Counted from the first letter of the stretch, positions 35,309 to 44,452 are shown. The stretch is DNA of 64,000 bases from Cytobacillus depressus (GCF_008923245.1 NZ_WBOS01000004.1:369978-433977), one strand, 5' to 3'. The notes: generated from the letters alone by a model not told the origin. Translations and numbers: made by a program.

Positions 35309-36012
35309 CTTTGCATCTTAAATTAGACGCCGTTGAAACATATATCGATCAATTTCATATTTTACAAGGTGTTTCATTGGAAGTTAAAAGAGGGGAAGTA
35401 ACGGTGTTATTAGGTCGAAATGGCGCAGGAAAGACAACGACATTACGGTCAATTATGGGCTTAAATCCACCGGCAAAAGGAACGATTGAATATAGTGGAG
35501 AAAACATTACAGGTCTCGCAACTTATCAAATTGCTGCAAAAGGGATAGGATATGTCCCTGAAGATCAAGGAATATTTGGTGAATTGACAGTGGAAGAGAA
35601 CATGAAGGTAGCGATGAAAAAGGATAACGAGCAAACGAAAGAACGGCTGGATTATATTCTTAACTTGTTCCCTGATTTAAAGAAGTTCTGGAAGCGAAGC
35701 GGCGGTAATTTAAGCGGCGGACAAAAGCAAATGCTCTCCATTGCAAGGGCATATGTGAACGATAATGATCTATTACTTATCGATGAACCAAGTAAAGGCT
35801 TGGCACCAATTGTTGTTGAAAAGGTGATGGAGTCAATCCAGGAAATGAAATCGAAAACAACGATTGTTTTAGTAGAACAAAACTTCATCATGGCCAGTAC
35901 AATTGGTGATCATTTCTATATTATTGATGACGGCAGAACCATTCTTCATGGCGAAATGAAAGAGTTAAAAGAGGATGAAAACATCCGAAGACAATATTTA
36001 GGTATAGCGTAA
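35305..36012 (+). CDS. livF: Liv-type ABC transporter ATPase (LivF)
   Basis: 235 aa. Walker A LLGRNGAGKTTTLRS, EDQGIFGELTVEENM, signature NLSGGQKQML, Walker B LLLIDEPSKGLAP and H-loop VEQNF are all intact. Translationally coupled to livG through an ATGA overlap. It pairs with LivG as the second nucleotide-binding subunit. Confidence 0.92.
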   Translation: MTLHLKLDAVETYIDQFHILQGVSLEVKRGEVTVLLGRNGAGKTTTLRSIMGLNPPAKGTIEYSGENITGLATYQIAAKGIGYVPEDQGIFGELTVEENMKVAMKKDNEQTKERLDYILNLFPDLKKFWKRSGGNLSGGQKQMLSIARAYVNDNDLLLIDEPSKGLAPIVVEKVMESIQEMKSKTTIVLVEQNFIMASTIGDHFYIIDDGRTILHGEMKELKEDENIRRQYLGIA

Positions 36013-36088
36013 GGTTAAATCAAAGAGTTTTACTAAAGATGTAGAAATAACCTGTGTGAGAAAGGATTCAAGGAGAGGAGGAGCTCCA

Positions 36089-36952
36089 GTGGATGTATTA
36101 ATTAATCTCTCTATTAATGGACTTGCGACGGGCATGTTAATTTTTCTTTTAGCGGCAGGTTTAACGCTTATTTTCGGATTGATGGATGTATTAAATTTTG
36201 CCCATGGCGGTTTGTTTGCCTGGGGTGCATATGCAGGGATATGGTCATATACAATGACGGGCAGCTTCTTAATGGGCATCATTTGCGCCTTACTGGCGGG
36301 GCTTCTTTTAGGCTTATTAATGGAGAAATTCATTATCAAACCAGTATATGGCAATCATATTCAACAAATATTAATCACGTTAGGTGTCATGATTGTTCTT
36401 TCAGAAATGTTAAAAGTTGTATGGGGCCCCAATCAGCTTAGTGCAAAAACACCGTCTTACTTAGCTGGAAGCTGGGAGTTTGGCGGAGTGATTATGATTA
36501 AATATCGCTTGTTTATCATTGTCATTGGATTTCTTGTGTTTTTTACCGTGTATTATATTTTGAAAAAGACGAAGATCGGTTTAATTGTACGTGCTGGCGT
36601 CATGAATAAAGAAATGGTGCAAGCACTCGGAATAAATATAAAAAAAATCTTCATGCTCGTTTTCATGGTTGGTTCTTCCATGGCAGCACTAGGAGGAGTA
36701 TTGCTTGGACCATATTCCGGCGTTATTTATGCGGAAATGGGAATGGAATTTGCCATTTTGGCCTTTATTGTTGTTGTCATTGGTGGAATGGGAAGTATTA
36801 AAGGGTCATTATTTGCGGCTATATTAGTAGGTTTGTCGGGGGCCTTCATGGCTTATTATGTCCCAGACTTATCCCTTGCTGTAAATATGCTGCTTATGGC
36901 TGTTGTGCTTATTTTTAGACCACAAGGATTATCGCAGATTAACGGGCTGTAA
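36089..36952 (+). CDS. livH: Liv-type ABC transporter permease (LivH), C-terminus from a repeat
   Basis: 287 aa with about eight TM segments; LNFAHGGLFAWGAYAG and ILAFIVVVIGGMGSIKGSL are typical LivH motifs. GTG at 36089 follows AGGAGAGGAGG. LivH proteins usually end just after a FRPQGL motif. Here the last residues (SQINGL) and the stop codon lie inside the family S repeat that begins at 36931, so the original end has been replaced by a few residues. Function is probably kept. Confidence 0.88.
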   Translation: MDVLINLSINGLATGMLIFLLAAGLTLIFGLMDVLNFAHGGLFAWGAYAGIWSYTMTGSFLMGIICALLAGLLLGLLMEKFIIKPVYGNHIQQILITLGVMIVLSEMLKVVWGPNQLSAKTPSYLAGSWEFGGVIMIKYRLFIIVIGFLVFFTVYYILKKTKIGLIVRAGVMNKEMVQALGINIKKIFMLVFMVGSSMAALGGVLLGPYSGVIYAEMGMEFAILAFIVVVIGGMGSIKGSLFAAILVGLSGAFMAYYVPDLSLAVNMLLMAVVLIFRPQGLSQINGL

Positions 36953-37135
36953 GACTCCCACTTTAAGAAGTTGTGAGAATCATAAAATTCTAAGTGGGAG
37001 ATCCAACAGCCCGTAAAGGCCCGACGACGGACACGATGTCCTAGTCAGGCGAAAGCCACAGGATGTGGCGTTTTGAGCGTGATTGGTTCAACTAACATTC
37101 AGTGGGGGATAAGACCCCCCACTGAATGAAGTTTC
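36931..37135. repeat. Structured repeat, family S, copy 2 (compact)
   Basis: Same order as copy 1: ATCGCAGATTAACGGGC at the left; ACGGGCTGT (36942) pairs with ACAGCCCGT (37006); an inner stem ACTCCCACTT/AAGTGGGAG; GGAC-N5-GTCC; GGC-GAAA-GCC (37048-37057); CCACA-GGA-TGTGG; GGTTCAAC; and a terminal hairpin CATTCAGTGGGGG (37096) with CCCCCCACTGAATG. It lies between livH and livM. Confidence 0.88.
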
Positions 37136-37163
37136 ACTTTATTTGGTGTAAAGGGGTGAGAAA

Positions 37164-38165
37164 ATGCTTCCCAAAAATTCCTCAAAGACGAATATCATCT
37201 ACTGTGCGGTTGCCTTTCTATTAATATGTTACCCATTTTTGAATGATTCAAAAAGTATGCTTATTTTGTTCACGCAAGTCTTTATTTTTGCCGTTTTTGC
37301 CATGAGTTATGATATTTTACTAGGCTTTACAGGCATTGTGTCATTTGGTCATGCGATGTTTTTCGGAATTGGTGCCTATACGACAGGCATTTTTTTAAAA
37401 AGGTTTGACCAAACCATCTTAATCTTAATTCTTTCCATCTTAGTAGCTGCCATAATCGCAGGCGTCGTTAGCTATATAGTCGGCCTTCTCTCCTTACGAT
37501 TAAAAAGTCACTTTTATGCGATGTTAACCCTTGCTTTTTCAGGCTTATTTTTAGTTGCTGCTGAAAAATGGCGCTCTTTGACATATGGGAATGATGGCTT
37601 TACTTTTCCGATTCCAGATGCACTAAAAGATCGGATGACGCTTTATTTTGTCACACTGTTTCTCATGATTATTGTATATATTGCGTTAAAGCGATTTACA
37701 CAATCGCCTCTCGGTCGAGTTCTCCAGGCCATTCGAGAAAATGAACCGAGAGTCGAATCATTAGGGTATGCTGTCATTCATTATAAAGTTATTGCGAGTG
37801 TTGTTGCCGGTGTTATTGCAAGCTTTGCAGGCTCCATGTACGTACTGACTCTTCGCTTCGTCAATACATCTGTATTTGCTATTGATGTTACGTTAGATGC
37901 TCTTCTTATGACCATTATTGGCGGAGTCGGAACTTTAGTTGGCGCGATCATCGGTGCAGGACTAATCGAATTTGCCCATCATTGGTTAACAGGTTTAGCG
38001 AAAGTTCATTGGATTTTCGAACGATGGATGATCTTTTTTGGAATTTTATACATTTTAGCAGTCATGTTCTTCCCGTTAGGAATTGTCGGAACGATTAAAT
38101 TATGGGCGATAAAACGTAAAGGGAAGAAGGCAGAGGTAGTTAAGTCTGAGAAAATTGCCGGCTAA
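37164..38165 (+). CDS. livM: Liv-type ABC transporter permease (LivM)
   Basis: A 333-aa permease with 8-10 TM segments. GFTGIVSFGHAMFFGIGAY and IIGGVGTLVGAIIGAG are LivM hallmarks. RBS AAAGGGGTGAG. It follows the repeat that splits it from livH, so transcription must pass through the structured element; this may lower or uncouple LivM synthesis. Confidence 0.9.
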   Translation: MLPKNSSKTNIIYCAVAFLLICYPFLNDSKSMLILFTQVFIFAVFAMSYDILLGFTGIVSFGHAMFFGIGAYTTGIFLKRFDQTILILILSILVAAIIAGVVSYIVGLLSLRLKSHFYAMLTLAFSGLFLVAAEKWRSLTYGNDGFTFPIPDALKDRMTLYFVTLFLMIIVYIALKRFTQSPLGRVLQAIRENEPRVESLGYAVIHYKVIASVVAGVIASFAGSMYVLTLRFVNTSVFAIDVTLDALLMTIIGGVGTLVGAIIGAGLIEFAHHWLTGLAKVHWIFERWMIFFGILYILAVMFFPLGIVGTIKLWAIKRKGKKAEVVKSEKIAG

Positions 38166-38194
38166 AGGGAAAAATAATAAATAGGGGATTTGTT

Positions 38195-39106
38195 ATGACT
38201 AATATTCAGCTTAAATCTGTCAAACTATCAAATGGAGAAATTCTTGGCTATCGTGAGGGTGAGGGCGGAGAGAAACCATTGCTGCTTATTCACGGAAATA
38301 TGACCTCGTCAAAACATTGGGATATTTTAATAGAAAATCTCGCAAGCGATTACAAAATTTACGCTGTTGATATGCGAGGGTTCGGAATTTCTACTTATAA
38401 TAAGCGAGTAAGCTCGATTAAGGAATTCGCAGATGATGTAAAGCTTTTTGTTGATGAGCTAGGCTTGCAGGATTTTGCTATTGCAGGCTGGTCGACCGGC
38501 GGTGCGGTTGGGATGCAGTTTGTCGCTGACAACCCTGGGCTCTGCAATAAACTGATTTTACTAGCTTCAGCATCGACTAGGGGTTATCCAATCTATGGCC
38601 TCAATGCTGCTGGACAGATGGATCCTCAAAATCGCCTAAAAACATTAGATGATATTCATAAAGATTTAGCAAGAACAATCCCAATCCAAACCGCTTATGA
38701 CACGAGAAATAAAGAGGTTTTAAAAGGGATTTGGAATGCATTAATTTATCGGGATCATCAACCGAGTGAAGAGCATTATGATGAATATTTGGAAGATATG
38801 CTCACACAAAGAAATTTAGCTGACATCTATTATTCTCTTAATACTTTTAATATAAGTGAACACGATAATGGTTTAGTAAAGGGCAATGGGTTATTAAAAA
38901 ATATTCATATTCCTGTTCTCGTTTTACGTGGTGATCGTGATCTAGTTGTGAATGACAACATGACAAAAGAAATTATCGAGGACCTAGGAGAAATTGCAAC
39001 GTATGTAGAATTAGAAGGCTGTGGACATTCGCCATTAATAGATAATCTAGACATGCTTATACACGTAATGGATCAATTTTTGCGACAAAAGGAGCTGACA
39101 AAATGA
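38195..39106 (+). CDS. PhaZ-like intracellular hydrolase (alpha/beta fold)
   Basis: 303 aa. The N-terminal run NGEILGYREGEGG, LLLIHGNMTSSKHWD and VDMRGFGISTYNKRVSSIK resemble, from memory, the intracellular short-chain PHA depolymerase described from B. thuringiensis. Nucleophile Ser100 in GWSTGG, acid in VLRGDRDLVV, His in GCGHSPLID. It would release 3-hydroxyacids from polymer or hydrolyse a related acyl ester or thioester. Its stop overlaps the SDR start (ATGA). Confidence 0.78.
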   Translation: MTNIQLKSVKLSNGEILGYREGEGGEKPLLLIHGNMTSSKHWDILIENLASDYKIYAVDMRGFGISTYNKRVSSIKEFADDVKLFVDELGLQDFAIAGWSTGGAVGMQFVADNPGLCNKLILLASASTRGYPIYGLNAAGQMDPQNRLKTLDDIHKDLARTIPIQTAYDTRNKEVLKGIWNALIYRDHQPSEEHYDEYLEDMLTQRNLADIYYSLNTFNISEHDNGLVKGNGLLKNIHIPVLVLRGDRDLVVNDNMTKEIIEDLGEIATYVELEGCGHSPLIDNLDMLIHVMDQFLRQKELTK

Positions 39107-39840
39107 GATTAAAAGACAAGGTTGCCGTTATTACGGGAGCGGCAAACGGACTTGGTCTTGAAGCTGCAATTACATTTGTAAGAGAAGGGGCAAAGGTCGC
39201 TCTCGTAGACTATGATACTACTGGGCAAGAACGAGCAAAGGAATTACAAGAACAAGGTGCCGATGTTGAGTTCTTCCAAGCTGATGTGGCCAATCGTGAA
39301 AGTGTCGATCATATGGTTATCGGTGTAGTTAAGCGTTTCGAGAAAATTGATATTCTAATCAATAATGCGGGAATTACCCGTGATGGCATGCTGACCAAGC
39401 TTTCGCAAGAGGATTTTCAAATGGTAATTGATGTGAACTTAACTGGGGTATTTAATTGTACGCAAGCAGTTGTACAGCATATGATTGCAGGTGGCAAAGG
39501 AAAGATTGTGAATACTTCATCTGTTTCAGGTGTATATGGAAATGTCGGCCAAACAAATTACGCAGCCACGAAGGCAGCTGTTGTCGGGATGACAAAAACA
39601 TGGGCGAAGGAATTAGGGAGAAAGGGGATTAATGTAAACGCAGTCGCCCCCGGCTTTATTGAAACAAGTATGATCACATCCGTTCCTGATAAAGTGATCG
39701 CGGAATTGAAGCAGCTCATTCCATTACAAAGGTTAGGAAAGCCATCTGATATTGCCAATGCTTATTTATACTTAGCATCTGATGAATCTGATTATGTGAA
39801 TGGCACTACCTTACATGTTGACGGTGGAATTATGATGTAA
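39103..39840 (+). CDS. Short-chain dehydrogenase (FabG/PhaB-like)
   Basis: A 245-aa classical SDR. TGxxxGLG cofactor motif TGAANGLGLE, NNAG, catalytic Ser/Tyr/Lys in NTSSVSGVYG and TNYAATKAAV, and C-terminal DGGIMM. It interconverts 3-oxoacyl and 3-hydroxyacyl groups, which fits the preceding hydrolase and the CoA ligases. Coupled to the hydrolase by an ATGA overlap and followed by a strong terminator. Confidence 0.88.
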   Translation: MRLKDKVAVITGAANGLGLEAAITFVREGAKVALVDYDTTGQERAKELQEQGADVEFFQADVANRESVDHMVIGVVKRFEKIDILINNAGITRDGMLTKLSQEDFQMVIDVNLTGVFNCTQAVVQHMIAGGKGKIVNTSSVSGVYGNVGQTNYAATKAAVVGMTKTWAKELGRKGINVNAVAPGFIETSMITSVPDKVIAELKQLIPLQRLGKPSDIANAYLYLASDESDYVNGTTLHVDGGIMM

Positions 39841-39847
39841 GTTTAAC

Positions 39848-39878
39848 AATCGAGTAGAAGTTTCTACTCGATTTTTTT
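39848..39878 (+). terminator. Terminator after the SDR gene
   Basis: AATCGAGTAGAA paired with TTCTACTCGATT and followed by TTTTT. It probably ends the main cluster transcript. Confidence 0.88.
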
Positions 39879-39943
39879 GAATCGATTATTTACCCATCAT
39901 CCGTTTTTAATTATTTTTTTCCTAATGTGAGGAGAGATTCATA

Positions 39944-41443
39944 TTGAGGTGGGAACTAGATTGGATTGCAAATCGAGCTCGGCTATTACCAGATTCAATT
40001 GCAGTTGTGGATGGAGAAGAAGGTTGCCGTTTTACTTATAAGGAAATGAATGAACGTGCGGAAAATCTCGCTAACTATTTATCCTCTATCGGCATACAAA
40101 AAGGAGACCGAATTGCGTTATTATCTCCAAATCATGTCAGTTATTTTGATTTATTATTTGCCTGTGGAAAAATTGGCGCGATCTTCGTACCAATAAACTG
40201 GCGATTATCTCAGGCGGAAATTGAATATATTTTACAAAACTGTACTCCGAAATTACTGGTCGTATCCAAAAAGTTGGAGAAGCTGGTACTAAATCAAAGG
40301 AAAACGAAAGTAATCAATATAGATTTAGAAAAGTACCACAATATAACAGCTAATAATAGTCCTGAACGCAAGCATAAAATTAATATTAGTGAAAATGACC
40401 CATTAGCCATTATTTACACTGGCGGAACAACGGGGAAACCAAAAGGAGTTGTTCTTTCCCATGAAGCAATCTTGTGGAATGGCATAAACACGATCATAAG
40501 CTGGAATTTAACTGCCAGCGACACGACATTAACTTATTTACCGATGTTTCATACAGGTGGACTGAACGCTTTATCAATTCCTATTTTAATGATGGGCGGA
40601 AAAGTCGTCATTGGTCGCGACTTTGAGTCGGAAAAGGCCATTCAGTTAATGAATCAAGAACGATGCACAATCGTATTAATGGTTCCAACGATGTACCTTA
40701 CAATTATAAACAGTGAGTGTTTTAACAATACTTCTTTTCCAACGATGCACACCTTCCTTTCTGGCGGAGCACCTTGCCCGCTTGAAATTTACCATGCATT
40801 TGAACAAAAAGGACTGTCATTTAAAGAAGGATATGGACTAACAGAGGCTGGCCCAAATAACTTCTTTATTGAGCCAACTATGTCGAAGCTGAAACGAGGT
40901 TCTGTTGGAAAACCTTGTGTTTTTAATGAAGTGAAAATCATGACTACGAACGGAACGGAAGCTGATGTTGGTGAAGTAGGCGAACTCCTTATCCGTGGTA
41001 AACATGTATTCACTCATTATTGGGATAATCCGCAAGCAACTGCTGAGGTCTATAAAGATGGCTGGCTTTATACAGGTGATTTGGGAAAACGAGATGAGGA
41101 AGGGTTTCATTATATTGTTAGCAGGAAAAAGGAAATGATCATTACAGGTGGAGAAAATGTCTATCCGCTTGAAGTAGAGCATTGCATTCAAAGACATCCT
41201 GCAGTAAATGAGGTTGCTGTTATCGGCTTGCCCCATGAAAAATGGGGAGAAATGGTTGTTGCTGTTGTTTCTTTGAAAAAAGACAAATATGTTACCGATG
41301 TAGATTTAACTGATTTCTGCAAGCAAATATTAGGAAAATATAAAATTCCAAAGCACTTCATTTTTGCCGACAACATTCCTAAAACACATGTTGGGAAAAT
41401 CGATAAAAACAAATTAAAGAATACTTATGAATGTATAGATTAA
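39944..41443 (+). CDS. Acyl-CoA synthetase (AMP-binding), second of three
   Basis: A 499-aa ANL-superfamily ligase. YTGGTTGKPKGV, FKEGYGLTEAGP, YTGDLGKRD, SRKKEMIITGGENVYPLEVE and THVGKIDKNKL are intact. Start is TTG about nine bases after GAGGAGAG. Similar to the ligase at 30519 but clearly diverged, so probably a different acid. Confidence 0.88.
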   Translation: MRWELDWIANRARLLPDSIAVVDGEEGCRFTYKEMNERAENLANYLSSIGIQKGDRIALLSPNHVSYFDLLFACGKIGAIFVPINWRLSQAEIEYILQNCTPKLLVVSKKLEKLVLNQRKTKVINIDLEKYHNITANNSPERKHKINISENDPLAIIYTGGTTGKPKGVVLSHEAILWNGINTIISWNLTASDTTLTYLPMFHTGGLNALSIPILMMGGKVVIGRDFESEKAIQLMNQERCTIVLMVPTMYLTIINSECFNNTSFPTMHTFLSGGAPCPLEIYHAFEQKGLSFKEGYGLTEAGPNNFFIEPTMSKLKRGSVGKPCVFNEVKIMTTNGTEADVGEVGELLIRGKHVFTHYWDNPQATAEVYKDGWLYTGDLGKRDEEGFHYIVSRKKEMIITGGENVYPLEVEHCIQRHPAVNEVAVIGLPHEKWGEMVVAVVSLKKDKYVTDVDLTDFCKQILGKYKIPKHFIFADNIPKTHVGKIDKNKLKNTYECID

Positions 41444-41566
41444 GCACAAAACTCGCTTTCGCAATCTTTTGCGCAGTATCAAAATGAGAATAAAGGTGTT
41501 TTCGCTTTTTTCATAGAATAGTACAGATACAAACTATTTATGAAAATAATTTTAAAAGGATTTGCC

Positions 41567-42415
41567 ATGATACACAAATACAACTTACTAGAACGATTTT
41601 TATTTCCAGCGGTCTTTTTAAATAAGGAAATGCTCAGAAGTAGTCTGCAAGGAAAGACGATTCTTATAACAGGAGCGAGCTCTGGTATAGGGGAGCAGCT
41701 CGCTTATTTGTTGAAGGATATCCATGTCCAAATGATTTTAGTAGCTAGAAGAGAAGAAAAGCTGTTATCGATGAAGGACGAGATCGAAGCAGCTGCAGCC
41801 AAAGTGAGCGTTTTCGGTGCAGATCTTAGAAATAAAGCTGAGATGGAAGATCTGTTGGCATTTATTCATAAGCTCCCTGATGGGTTAGATTTAGTCGTGA
41901 ATAATGCAGGTTTATCCATTAGGCGTTCCATTTTTCATTCATTAGATCGTTACCATGATTTTACGAGGACGATGGCGATTAACTACTTTGCCCCCGTGCA
42001 ATTACTATTGTCTGTTATTCCATTACTTGAGAAGAAACAAGGCCAAATTATTAACGTCTCTACTATTAACGTTATGCTGCAGCCCTTTCCTAATTGGGCT
42101 GCTTATCAAGCATCAAAATCAGCCTTCGACACTTGGTTTCGATCTGCAGCCCCGGAATTACATGCGAGAGGAATTTCAACAACATCCATTTATCTGCCAT
42201 TAGTTAAAACTCCGATGATCCTACCGACTACTGCCTATGAAAAAATGCCAGCGATGTGCCCGAACCATGTCGCCAAAATTATTTGTAAAACGATCTATAC
42301 AAAGAGAAAAAGATATCAGCCATGGTGGGTCATTTTTGGACAGCTTGCATCCGTTTTTTGCCGAGGAATTTTGGAGCGGGTCATCGAAATCAGTTTAAGT
42401 AAAAGGGGGAAATAA
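41567..42415 (+). CDS. Short-chain dehydrogenase/reductase, extended C-terminus
   Basis: 282 aa. TGASSGIGEQ cofactor motif, NNAGLSI, INVSTINVML and the YQASKSAF catalytic Tyr-Lys. The extra N-terminal segment and a hydrophobic C-terminal helix (WWVIFGQLASVFCRGI) recall SDRs of the fatty acyl-CoA reductase-like group and suggest membrane association. AAAAGGA before ATG 41567 sets the start. Forms a tight run with the next two genes. Confidence 0.8.
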   Translation: MIHKYNLLERFLFPAVFLNKEMLRSSLQGKTILITGASSGIGEQLAYLLKDIHVQMILVARREEKLLSMKDEIEAAAAKVSVFGADLRNKAEMEDLLAFIHKLPDGLDLVVNNAGLSIRRSIFHSLDRYHDFTRTMAINYFAPVQLLLSVIPLLEKKQGQIINVSTINVMLQPFPNWAAYQASKSAFDTWFRSAAPELHARGISTTSIYLPLVKTPMILPTTAYEKMPAMCPNHVAKIICKTIYTKRKRYQPWWVIFGQLASVFCRGILERVIEISLSKRGK

Positions 42416-42418
42416 GTT

Positions 42419-43990
42419 TTGCCAGTATGTAAGCTTTTTTACGTTCTATATCAAATTAAACTCCTTTCCCCTATAGGACTATACAGGTTAATCGTCGCTA
42501 TTTACAAAAATGGAATGAACGTTATGACTCTTTTATCCTTCGCAGAAAAGGCATACTCAAAAAGAAAAGCATTAGTAGATGATCAAGAAACAATAAATTA
42601 TCAGCAATTACTATCCCGATCCGAAAAGCTGTCTTTCATCTTTTTCGAAAAATACGGCCTTGCAAGCGGACAAAAGGCAGCTTTTCTATGTAAAAATCAT
42701 GCTTCGTTAATTACCGGTATTTTTGCTGTTTCCCGATTAGGTGCAGACATTTATTTACTCAATACTGAAATGAGCAAGAATCAATTAAAACAAATAGTGG
42801 ACAGGCATGATTTTGACTTGCTTGTATATGATTTTGAGTTAACTGCACTAGTTGAATATTCCAATTTTAATAAAGTAAAGGTGTTAAGTTATCATGATCA
42901 CTTGCCCGCAATCAATCGCCTTCTGACAGCCATTGTGAACAAAACGCGAAAGCTGCCTAGAGCGTCAACAGGCAAATTAATGCTGCTAACGAGCGGGACC
43001 ACAGGAAATGCAAAGGAAGTGGCCCATCAGCCATCTCTATTCAATTACTTAAATCCCTTTCTAAGTTTACTTACTCGTTTAAAACTAATACATTACAATA
43101 CAGCTTATATTGCCACACCTATTTATCATGGCTACGGGATAGCTGTTCTTTTTTTATTTTTCGCCTTAGGGAAAAAAGTCGTTGTCAGCAATGGTTTCCA
43201 AACAACAAAAGCATGTAGACTCATTCGTGAACATAAAGTTGAAGTAGTAACTGTTGTGCCATTAATGCTTCATAAAATGTTAAAAAATCATGCCGAAGAT
43301 ATAAGAACCCTTGCTTGTATTGCTTCTGGTGGTGCGGAGCTTAATCCAAACCTTACAGCTGAGGTTTTCCACCAACTCGGTGATGTTTTGTACAATCTGT
43401 ATGGGACATCAGAAGCCGGTTTAAATATGATAGCGACACCAATGGACTTAAAATATTCACCTTATACGATTGGAAAAATAATCAACGGCGTGCGCTTAAA
43501 AGTACTGGATCAAAATAAAAAAGAGGTTCCCCCCGGCACGGTCGGCCAGTTTTGTGTTAAGTCAGAGTCGTCAATGAAGAACAGGAATTCAAACTGGATT
43601 GAGACAGGGGATGTGGGCTACCAAGATCAAAATGGATATTATTTCCTTTGTGGGAGGATGGATGATATGGTTGTCTCTGGCGGGGAAAATGTGTATCCAA
43701 TTGAGTTGGAGAAAATCCTTAACAAGCATCCGCTATTAGAAGATGTTGCTGTTGTCGGCGTAAGCGATGAACAATTTGGGCAAAGGCTAAAAGCATTTGT
43801 GCAGCCCGCAGGTAATACCACTCTTATAAAAGAAGAACTCATCGAATGGCTACGCCCGAGAGTAGCTCGTTTTCAAATGCCTAAAGAGATTGTTTTCATT
43901 GATTCCATGCCCTATACAGCATTAGGAAAGCTCGATAAAAAACAGTTTAAAACTAGAATGGTTAGTGAAACTGGGGGAGAAAATGAATGA
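42419..43990 (+). CDS. Acyl-CoA synthetase-like protein (AMP-binding), third of three
   Basis: A 523-aa ANL protein. LLTSGTTGNAKEV (the lysine of the P-loop-like motif is shifted), LYGTSEAGLN, ETGDVGYQD, GRMDDMVVSGGENVYP and TALGKLDKKQF are visible. It is more diverged than the other two ligases. Start taken as TTG 42419, three bases after the SDR stop; ATG 42515 is an alternative. Together with the SDR it could make an acyl-CoA or acyl-adenylate and reduce it. Confidence 0.8.
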   Translation: MPVCKLFYVLYQIKLLSPIGLYRLIVAIYKNGMNVMTLLSFAEKAYSKRKALVDDQETINYQQLLSRSEKLSFIFFEKYGLASGQKAAFLCKNHASLITGIFAVSRLGADIYLLNTEMSKNQLKQIVDRHDFDLLVYDFELTALVEYSNFNKVKVLSYHDHLPAINRLLTAIVNKTRKLPRASTGKLMLLTSGTTGNAKEVAHQPSLFNYLNPFLSLLTRLKLIHYNTAYIATPIYHGYGIAVLFLFFALGKKVVVSNGFQTTKACRLIREHKVEVVTVVPLMLHKMLKNHAEDIRTLACIASGGAELNPNLTAEVFHQLGDVLYNLYGTSEAGLNMIATPMDLKYSPYTIGKIINGVRLKVLDQNKKEVPPGTVGQFCVKSESSMKNRNSNWIETGDVGYQDQNGYYFLCGRMDDMVVSGGENVYPIELEKILNKHPLLEDVAVVGVSDEQFGQRLKAFVQPAGNTTLIKEELIEWLRPRVARFQMPKEIVFIDSMPYTALGKLDKKQFKTRMVSETGGENE

Positions 43991-44262
43991 TTATTGAAAT
44001 CGACGCTGAATCCAAAAAGTGGATTGAGGCTAAAGGCAAACAGCTGACTGTAAAAACGCTTGACGTGAAGGGATGCTGTGCCCCAGGAGTTCAAGAGGTC
44101 GTTGCGGTACCAGGAAAACCTCAAAACTTACATCAATATAAAGAGTATGTAGTTGATAATCTAGCAATATATGTGCAAAAACAAATTGTGGCCAAGGAAA
44201 AACTAGCGCTAAAATTATCGGGTTTTAGCTTCCTGAAATCTATCTCAGTAAAGCTTCATTAG
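43987..44262 (+). CDS. Small CC-motif protein (CC/Se-motif-like)
   Basis: A 91-aa protein whose N-terminal half (residues 1-31) ends in VKGCCAPGVQ. Vicinal Cys-Cys in this setting resembles a family in which some members carry selenocysteine at one of the two positions; recognition is from memory. A HesB-like Fe-S or thiol role is an alternative. It starts with an ATGA overlap on the ligase gene, so it is the last gene of the SDR-ligase unit. Confidence 0.65.
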   Translation: MIIEIDAESKKWIEAKGKQLTVKTLDVKGCCAPGVQEVVAVPGKPQNLHQYKEYVVDNLAIYVQKQIVAKEKLALKLSGFSFLKSISVKLH

Positions 44263-44270
44263 TATACATG

Positions 44271-44321
44271 CACCAAAAACATCACCCAATCATACGAATA
44301 GATTGGGTGATGTTTTTGGTG
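44271..44321 (+). terminator. Long hairpin terminator
   Basis: A 21-bp stem (44271-44291 with 44301-44321; inner part ATCACCCAATC) and 9-nt loop. It has an A-run and T-run inside the stem, so it can act in both directions. It abuts repeat family M copy 2. Confidence 0.85.
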
Positions 44322-44450
44322 TCTAGTTCCAGCACCTAGCCCCTCGAGGGTCCTTGTCGGACTTGCACAGGATGTGCTGACGTCGATGTTCGCCACAGGA
44401 CGTGGCGGTTTTTAGTCGACGTTCTTCCGTCAAGGTGCTTCCGCTTTTCG
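44321..44450. repeat. Modular intergenic repeat, family M, copy 2
   Basis: Reverse orientation: begins GTCTAGTTCCAGCACCTAGC and ends GTGCTTCCGCTTTTC, 2 bp before the cstA stop codon. Contains CCTCGAG, and CGCCACAGGACGTGGCG, a hairpin also present in family S copy 2 in similar form (CCACAGGATGTGG). Confidence 0.82.
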
Positions 44451-44452
44451 AT

